DNA of 10,152 bases from Verrucomicrobiales bacterium (GTDB taxonomy: Bacteria; Verrucomicrobiota; Verrucomicrobiia; Verrucomicrobiales; SLCJ01), in assembly GCA_007125835.1 (NCBI GenBank), contig SLCJ01000369.1:1-10152 (forward strand), in the 5' to 3' direction. The notes under the pieces are model-generated. The model had not been told where the DNA came from, made no database searches, and saw nothing but the letters and a program-made list of their open reading frames with translations. This document shows positions 5,752 to 10,152 of the stretch, in pieces. The number at the start of each line of letters is the position of its first letter. Within the stretch, counting starts at the first letter, position 1. A program made the translations under genes and the position numbers.

Positions 5752-6927
5752 CTAGAGCCTTCCCCCTACTTGGAACAGGCTGCTCACCTCTCTGGCGCAC
5801 ACGGCGAACACCTGCTCGAAACTTCCGGTGCCATCGATCTTGGTCACACCGTGGACCTGCTCGTATTTTTCGATCACGGGGATGGTTTTCACCTCGTGAT
5901 CGCGCAGGCGGCGCACGATCTTGTCGGTGCCGTTGTCATAGGGCATGCACCGCTTGGTGCGGCTGCGCTGGTCCAGCCGTTCGACGAGTTGCAGCATCGG
6001 CACCTCGATCTCCAATACCTTGGAAATCGGACAGTCGTGCTTCTTCATCAGGCCATCGAGGATGTAGGACTGCACCAGGGTACGCGGGACGCCTTTGAAA
6101 ATGAACCCGCGGACCCCCTCCGAATTCTCCAGACGCCTCTCGATCAGGGGAATCACGATCTCGTCCGGCACCAATTGCCCGCTCTCATACAAAGCCCTCA
6201 CCTTCCGCCCGACCCCGGTATCGGCGGCCATTTCCTCCTCCAGCATGCGGCCCGTGGCCACGAATTCCAAACCAAATTCCTTCGCCAGGGCCTTTGCCTG
6301 CGAGCCGCGCCCGGACCCCGGGTAGCCAAACACGACGACACCCACCGGCCGCTTGCTGTACTGGGTGCGCGCGATCTTCTCTATCTCGTCTCGCACCGTT
6401 TCGATGTCCTGCGTGCCATCCACATCCACGCGCACGCCCTTCTGCTCGTAGAAATCGAGCACCGGCAGGGTTTTATCATGGTATTCCTTGAGGCGGTTGC
6501 GAATCACGGTCTCGTTGTCGTCGCTGCGCCCGGAGGATTTTCCCCGCTCGATCAGGCGGCGGAGCGACTCCTCGACCGGCACTTCCAAATTGATCAGGCA
6601 GTCCAGCGAGGTGTTGAGCTTGGTCATCAGCCCTTCGAGAATGTAGGCCTGGATCGCCGTGCGCGGAAAGCCATCGAACAGGAATCCGTTGGCGGTGGGA
6701 TTTGCGGCGATGGTCTTCTCGAGAATCTGCACGATAATCTCGTCCGACACCAGGCCGCCGGAGGCGATGATTTCACGAGCATCCGTTCCCAGCTTGGATC
6801 CCTCCGCCAGCTCCTGACGCAGCAGGTCTCCGGTCGAGATGTAACAAAGATTGAACCGCTTCACCAAGGCGGCGGACTGGGTGCCTTTGCCGGCACCAGG
6901 TGGACCAAAAAGTGCTATGTTCAACAT
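5752..6927 (-). CDS. adk: Tandem-duplicated adenylate kinase with a degenerate second domain
   Basis: 391 residues, about twice the length of a short-type adenylate kinase (about 190). The enzyme converts ATP + AMP to 2 ADP in the cytoplasm. Domain 1 (1-188) is complete: P-loop GPPGAGKGTQ (8-17), STGDLLR (31-37), DGFPRT (85-90), short lid with ERGKSSGRSDD (127-137) and VIRNRL (141-146), with no zinc-finger lid. Domain 2 (195-391) follows the same order but with changes: P-loop GYPGSGRGSQ (201-210, Lys to Arg), TGRMLE in place of TGDLLR, KGVPRT in place of DGFPRT; VRRL is kept. Domain 1 is therefore expected to carry the activity. The start is ATG 6927, immediately before the usual MLNIALFGPPG; the frame stays open upstream to 7557 but overlaps the protease gene, so longer starts are rejected. 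The protease gene lies 125 bp upstream. Confidence 0.95.
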   Translation of the reverse strand: MLNIALFGPPGAGKGTQSAALVKRFNLCYISTGDLLRQELAEGSKLGTDAREIIASGGLVSDEIIVQILEKTIAANPTANGFLFDGFPRTAIQAYILEGLMTKLNTSLDCLINLEVPVEESLRRLIERGKSSGRSDDNETVIRNRLKEYHDKTLPVLDFYEQKGVRVDVDGTQDIETVRDEIEKIARTQYSKRPVGVVVFGYPGSGRGSQAKALAKEFGLEFVATGRMLEEEMAADTGVGRKVRALYESGQLVPDEIVIPLIERRLENSEGVRGFIFKGVPRTLVQSYILDGLMKKHDCPISKVLEIEVPMLQLVERLDQRSRTKRCMPYDNGTDKIVRRLRDHEVKTIPVIEKYEQVHGVTKIDGTGSFEQVFAVCAREVSSLFQVGGRL

Positions 6928-7052
6928 GACAGAACCGGTGGCTCTCCGCAGCCCGCGGAAAAGCGCGATGTCGTCGAAGGAACACCGCATCGCCGCGCGA
7001 ATCAAGGCCAAAGCGCGGGGGCTTGGGAAGGGAGTGGGCCTCTCCCGTCGGC

Positions 7053-8903
7053 TTACCGCCTGAGGGTTGGTTCGAACCACATTCCCCAGTCGAAGCTGTT
7101 GCCATCGCCGCCGTCGGTCACCACCAGCACCAGTGATTCCACCCCTTGCAGAGGCACCTCGAACGGAACGGGCCCGGTGCCTTGGCGCACCAGGTCCGAC
7201 TCCCAGACCTTTTCGCCGTCGGCGTGGATTTCGAACTGTACCGACCCGGCCCGGCCCTCCGCAAGACCCGCATAACCCGTAAGCGCTTCCCAACTGCCGT
7301 CCAACTGCCACTCGTGCCGGGCGGGTGCGTGCGCGTAAATCCCGTGGGCAAACAGACGCGCGCCGCCGGTCATCAGCAAGGCTTCGTCCGGCACGCGGTC
7401 GCGAACCGGATTTCCCCAACCCACCTGCTCGCTTGCGGGAGGCAGGTCCGCCAAAGGCAGCGCCGCATCGCTGCGGATCGCTTCCTCGTCGGCGAATTCG
7501 CGCTCGCCAAAGGAGGCAATCAACCTCGCCGCCACCTCGTGCGTCTTCGCATCCCATTCGCCTTCCCGCTCTTGCAGCATCGCAGCAGCCGCTGAGACAT
7601 CCGGCCGCCGCCCCCTCAATTCCGCGAGCAGCGGTTCAAGCATGAGCCCCGCCCGCATGACCGACAAATCCGCCCGGCCATCTTCGTCCACCCGGTAGGG
7701 ATATCGATACGGGGTGGAACTCATGGCCCCGGAGGCCGCGCCGTGAGCCTGCAAAAACGTGATCCGCAGTTCCGCGACGCGGTCGGGCACGAGGTCCCGG
7801 CAGTGGAGCACAAAGCGCCCGTCCGCGTCTGGCACGGTGACCGCCGTGACGGCGTTGTAGTCGCTGTGGCCGGCGGGGTCCAGGTAGGCGACCACTGCAT
7901 AAACCGGCGGTTCCGCCTCAACACGCCCCTCCACCCGGAACCCATATTCCGTCTCCTCGACGCGCAGATCCTCCGGCACGGCCGAGGGCGGCAGGTGCAT
8001 TCCCTTCACCGATCCGGAAAACATCGGATGCGAAGCGAGCCGGAGCCCGTGGGCCAGCGTGAGAAAACTGCCCTTGCCCTCGCCACGCCGCTCCTCGCCA
8101 TAGGTCCGGTTGCCCGAGCCCATCAATGCCGTGCCAAACACCTCTCTTTCGTCCGCGCGCTCAAGGTTGTGGGGCAGGCCCAGCGCGTGGCCGAGTTCAT
8201 GAGCGATTCCGCCGATGAAAATGCTGTTGTAGCGCCCCACCGAAATCCGCCCGTATTGGCCGTCTTGCACCATCGGCTCGTTTTTGTCCAGAAGATCGAT
8301 ATCGAGAATCGGCGAATCGACCTGCCAGGCATTGCCGCGCCTGTGGTCACCGCCGGCATAGTAGGGGCTGTTCTGGCGGATCGTCAGCTCCTCCTCATCC
8401 CACACCGACATGTTGCAGAAGATCACCAGCGTCTCGTTGTCCGGATCAATGCCCGCCTCCCGCAACACTGGCAGCGACTCATTGCGGATCTGATGGCCAC
8501 TGCTCACATCATAGTCCGCGTAGGGACCCTCGCCCCGCACGACATGGATGCGCAACATCCCGTCCTCCTCCAGGTCCAGGCCGATCGTCCGCCTGCCGAA
8601 CCCGAGACGATCCATCTCTCTGGCGTAATATTCGCGAATGTCCTTCATGATCCCGCTCAAGCGCTCGCGATACCGCGGTGCCAGCTCCTTGTCGGACGGC
8701 GTCCAGAGCACGATATGCAGAAGCCGTTCTCCCGGCTCGGGATCCTCGGCATGCCAGGCATCCAGGATAGCCCGCGCCGCCGGAGCATAACGCTCGATCT
8801 CTTCCTGCGGTGTCAGCGGTCCGGCGGTGAGATGGCCGCCCGCCCACAACGAAACCAGCCCGATCCACAGGAACCGGCCCCCCATCAGCTTGCTCGTCTT
8901 CAT
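7053..8903 (-). CDS. Secreted metzincin-type zinc protease with C-terminal NPCBM domain
   Basis: 616 residues from ATG 8903. Signal peptide at about 1-28 (KTSK, then FLWIGLVSLWAGG). The catalytic region is about 60-300: zinc-binding HELGHALGLPH at 235-245 (His235, His239, His245; Glu236 as general base) and a likely Met-turn ALMGSG at 259-264. This is the metzincin pattern HExxHxxGxxH. A beta-rich middle segment spans about 310-410. The C-terminus (about 490-616) fits the NPCBM carbohydrate-binding-like family: VGWGNPVRDRV, HGIYAHAPARHEWQLDG, SVQFEIHADGEKVWES, WGMWFEPTL. It is expected to cleave extracellular or periplasmic protein, possibly glycoprotein; the substrate is unknown. GTG at 8921 is an alternative start: AGAGGTGGA lies just before it, whereas that motif is 17 bases from the ATG. 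The longer start at 9092 adds a poorly patterned N-terminus ahead of the signal peptide. Confidence 0.88.
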   Translation of the reverse strand: MKTSKLMGGRFLWIGLVSLWAGGHLTAGPLTPQEEIERYAPAARAILDAWHAEDPEPGERLLHIVLWTPSDKELAPRYRERLSGIMKDIREYYAREMDRLGFGRRTIGLDLEEDGMLRIHVVRGEGPYADYDVSSGHQIRNESLPVLREAGIDPDNETLVIFCNMSVWDEEELTIRQNSPYYAGGDHRRGNAWQVDSPILDIDLLDKNEPMVQDGQYGRISVGRYNSIFIGGIAHELGHALGLPHNLERADEREVFGTALMGSGNRTYGEERRGEGKGSFLTLAHGLRLASHPMFSGSVKGMHLPPSAVPEDLRVEETEYGFRVEGRVEAEPPVYAVVAYLDPAGHSDYNAVTAVTVPDADGRFVLHCRDLVPDRVAELRITFLQAHGAASGAMSSTPYRYPYRVDEDGRADLSVMRAGLMLEPLLAELRGRRPDVSAAAAMLQEREGEWDAKTHEVAARLIASFGEREFADEEAIRSDAALPLADLPPASEQVGWGNPVRDRVPDEALLMTGGARLFAHGIYAHAPARHEWQLDGSWEALTGYAGLAEGRAGSVQFEIHADGEKVWESDLVRQGTGPVPFEVPLQGVESLVLVVTDGGDGNSFDWGMWFEPTLRR

Positions 8904-9062
8904 CGGATTCTTCGAATTCACTCCACCTCTACCGCGCGCCACACCGCCACCTTTCAGCAATCGCTTGCCAATTTCGGCGTGAAGGCGTGGCCCGCCGGAC
9001 TGCTCCGACAGCCGGAATCCGCTGCGCGCAAGGGCGCGGGCATCGACCGGGACCCATCGGCC

Positions 9063-9092
9063 ATGGTGGCAAAGCTTCGACCAGGCCACCAT
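9063..9092. repeat. Perfect 8-bp inverted repeat
   Basis: ATGGTGGC (9063-9070) and GCCACCAT (9085-9092) are exact complements with a 14-base spacer. It could be an operator or a leader hairpin for the protease gene; nothing distinguishes these. Confidence 0.45.
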
Positions 9093-9097
9093 TCGGC

Positions 9098-9120
9098 AAA
9101 AATACCCAGCACAGGGTATT
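9098..9120 (-). terminator. Hairpin with short T-run on minus strand
   Basis: AATACCC and GGGTATT form a perfect 7-bp stem (9101-9107, 9114-9120) around a six-base loop. On the minus strand the stem runs into a five-base T-run ending at 9098, giving a weak intrinsic-terminator form. No minus gene ends before it, so it would be either a leader attenuator of the protease gene, if transcription starts upstream, or a chance structure. Confidence 0.3.
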
Positions 9121-9157
9121 GCTGCGGCGATTTTTCAGAATTTTGCCTCATTTTGCT

Positions 9158-9186
9158 TTGACCGCTTGTTTTCCCCGGCTCATTCT
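9158..9186 (+). promoter_or_regulatory. Candidate promoter of the PAS gene
   Basis: TTGACC (9158-9163) is 17 bases from CATTCT (9181-9186), about 75 bases before the ATG at 9260. The -35 box matches at 5 of 6 bases; the -10 box is poor (3 of 6). The perfect inverted repeat at 9164-9198 begins immediately after the -35 and spans the -10, which raises interest. Confidence 0.3.
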
Positions 9187-9198
9187 GAGAAAACAAGC
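9164..9198. promoter_or_regulatory. Perfect 10-bp inverted repeat, possible operator
   Basis: GCTTGTTTTC (9164-9173) and GAAAACAAGC (9189-9198) are exact complements with a 15-base spacer that itself contains CTCA-TTC-TGAG (9179-9189). It starts right after the candidate -35 of the PAS gene and ends 61 bases before its ATG. Either a repressor or activator site, or a leader stem-loop. Confidence 0.5.
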
Positions 9199-9259
9199 CA
9201 CAGCAGCCAGCTGCCGACCAGCTCTTCCCCCACCTTTTCGGCCATCCAGTATCCAAGAC

Positions 9260-10152
9260 ATGAGCAAGGCGAACAACACGGGTAACTTGCGGAGATTCGC
9301 CAACCGGCCGGCCGGCGGCCATCACCGCCAATCAGGCCATGGCGGCACCGCTCGTCCCCTCAGCACTTCCCTCACCTCCAAGCCGACCCGGGCCGCTCTG
9401 ATCGCCGCAATCGCCGGAGACCCCGCACCAAGGATTGTCCACGCAGACGAGGCTTTCGCAGCCCTGACCGGTTACGATCCCGACGAGATCGTCGGCATGT
9501 CCTGCGATCCCGGCACGACCCCCTCCCCTCCTTCAGGCCTCTCGGCCATTCTCGGCGCTCTCGCCAGGCAGGACGAAGCGTCAGCCTTCACACTACCCCG
9601 GAAAGACGGCACCGAATTTCCATGCTACATCAGCACCCACTGGATCGGAAATGGAGAGCATGAAGAGAGCCCTCCTTTGCTTGTCGCCACGCTGTTCGAC
9701 GCGTCCGTATGGACCGAATTCAGGAGGGAGAACGAGCTAGCCGCCCTACTGCTCAACCAGATGGGGTCCATTGCCGGGATCGGGCAGTGGAGCATTGATC
9801 ACGAGACCGGAGAAGTCGATTGGAGCGACACGGTATATGAAATTTTCGAGGTCAAACGCGGCGACTTCGAACCCACCTTGGATTCCGTGTTCGGATTCTA
9901 CCCTCCCGAGGACAGGGAGAACATCCGCACGACCTTCCGGCAACACCTTGAGGAAAGGGCACCCTACCTGATAGATCAGCGGCTCATGATGCCTGATGGC
10001 CGAACCAAATTCGTCCAGACCTCAGCCGAAACCATCCACGCGGACGACGGTCGCCCTCTGAAAACCCACGGTGTGGTCATTGATCTCACCGAGGTCAGGC
10101 GCGCCCAGCAGGATCTGCTCGACAGCAACGAACGCTTCCAGCTCGCGCAGCA
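9260..10152 (+). CDS. Multi-PAS sensory protein, N-terminal part (likely sensor kinase or similar)
   Basis: Open from ATG 9260 to the right edge: 297 complete codons, C-terminus missing. The first 40 residues are rich in Arg, His and Gly with no membrane segment. PAS 1 spans about 50-150 (IVHADEAFAALTGYDPDEIVG). PAS 2 with its PAC motif spans about 168-284 and is of the PAS_3 type (IGQWSIDHETGEVDWSDTVY, FYPPEDRENI, MMPDGRTKFVQTSAE, GVVIDLTEVRRAQQDL). A third PAS seems to begin at 288 (SNERFQLAQ). No transmembrane helix is visible in this portion, so a cytoplasmic sensor is likely. The output domain lies outside the window; histidine kinase is the commonest, but diguanylate cyclase is possible. 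This is the first ATG in frame, with no Shine-Dalgarno. The frame is open upstream without another ATG nearby. Confidence 0.85.
   Translation, partial: MSKANNTGNLRRFANRPAGGHHRQSGHGGTARPLSTSLTSKPTRAALIAAIAGDPAPRIVHADEAFAALTGYDPDEIVGMSCDPGTTPSPPSGLSAILGALARQDEASAFTLPRKDGTEFPCYISTHWIGNGEHEESPPLLVATLFDASVWTEFRRENELAALLLNQMGSIAGIGQWSIDHETGEVDWSDTVYEIFEVKRGDFEPTLDSVFGFYPPEDRENIRTTFRQHLEERAPYLIDQRLMMPDGRTKFVQTSAETIHADDGRPLKTHGVVIDLTEVRRAQQDLLDSNERFQLAQ

Larger units (their letters stand above)
8904..9259. other. Divergent intergenic region with three inverted repeats
   Basis: This 356-bp stretch lies between the divergently transcribed protease and PAS genes. It should hold both promoters. It contains perfect inverted repeats at 9063-9092, 9101-9120 and 9164-9198. 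No reading frame in it looks like a real gene; the minus frame 8954-9331 overlaps the start of the PAS gene and has no recognisable pattern. Confidence 0.65.

Noticed and set aside
6965..6993. GCGATG/CATCGC inverted repeat upstream of adk
   Set aside because: Only 6 bp with a 17-base spacer in GC-rich sequence; expected by chance.
7010..7052. Possible terminator after the protease gene
   Set aside because: The best stem (GGGAG with CTCCC) is 5 bp and no T-run follows on the minus strand.
5728..7275. Long plus-strand reading frame opposite adenylate kinase (515 aa)
   Set aside because: It is antisense to a clear adenylate kinase gene and the 3' end of the protease; GC-rich codons on one strand keep the opposite frame open. 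No domain pattern.
6928..7557. N-terminal extension of adenylate kinase to 601 aa
   Set aside because: The extension overlaps the protease coding region in another frame and the family start MLNIALFGPPG falls exactly at 6927.
8904..9092. N-terminal extension of the protease to 679 aa
   Set aside because: It would bury the signal peptide behind about 60 basic, unpatterned residues; ATG 8903 or GTG 8921 fits better.
7743..9161. Long plus-strand reading frame opposite the protease (472 aa)
   Set aside because: Antisense to the protease with its signal peptide and zinc motif; no recognisable features.

Overview
The window looks like a chromosomal segment of a GC-rich bacterium of the Planctomycetes-Verrucomicrobia-Chlamydiae group, most likely a verrucomicrobium. 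This is inferred from the genes: a secreted CotH-kinase protein with a lamin-tail domain and a PA14 module, a metzincin protease with an NPCBM domain, and a lysine-rich TPR protein. There are no rRNA or tRNA genes, CRISPR arrays or transposases. The starts of the genes lack well-placed Shine-Dalgarno sequences.

Layout. Positions 1-2944 (minus) hold the first 981 residues of a large exported CotH-type protein whose 3' end lies outside the window. Positions 2945-4145 are about 1.2 kb with no convincing gene. That stretch is a mosaic of hairpins, two inverted copies of one paired-hairpin element, and three separate tandem arrays with a 7-bp period. Positions 4146-8903 hold three minus-strand genes in a row: a secreted metzincin protease with a C-terminal NPCBM domain (7053-8903), a double-domain adenylate kinase (5752-6927) and a cytoplasmic TPR protein (4146-5534). 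The gaps between them are 124 and 217 bp. Positions 8904-9259 are a divergent control region with three perfect inverted repeats. Positions 9260-10152 (plus) are the start of a multi-PAS signalling protein that runs off the right edge.

How the genes relate. The three central genes could be co-transcribed, but the gaps are large and the products act in different places: outside the cytoplasm, in nucleotide metabolism, and in the cytoplasm as a scaffold. A shared pathway is not shown. The protease and the PAS protein are divergent and share an upstream region. The CotH protein and the protease are both exported and multidomain, as is common in this group.

Most notable points: (1) the adenylate kinase is a tandem duplication whose second half has lost key catalytic and AMP-binding residues; (2) the CotH protein has a PA14 module inserted inside its lamin-tail domain; (3) the 1.2-kb gap is a repeat mosaic; (4) a perfect 10-bp inverted repeat lies upstream of the PAS gene, over a possible promoter. 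I found no evidence of a defence system or mobile element.
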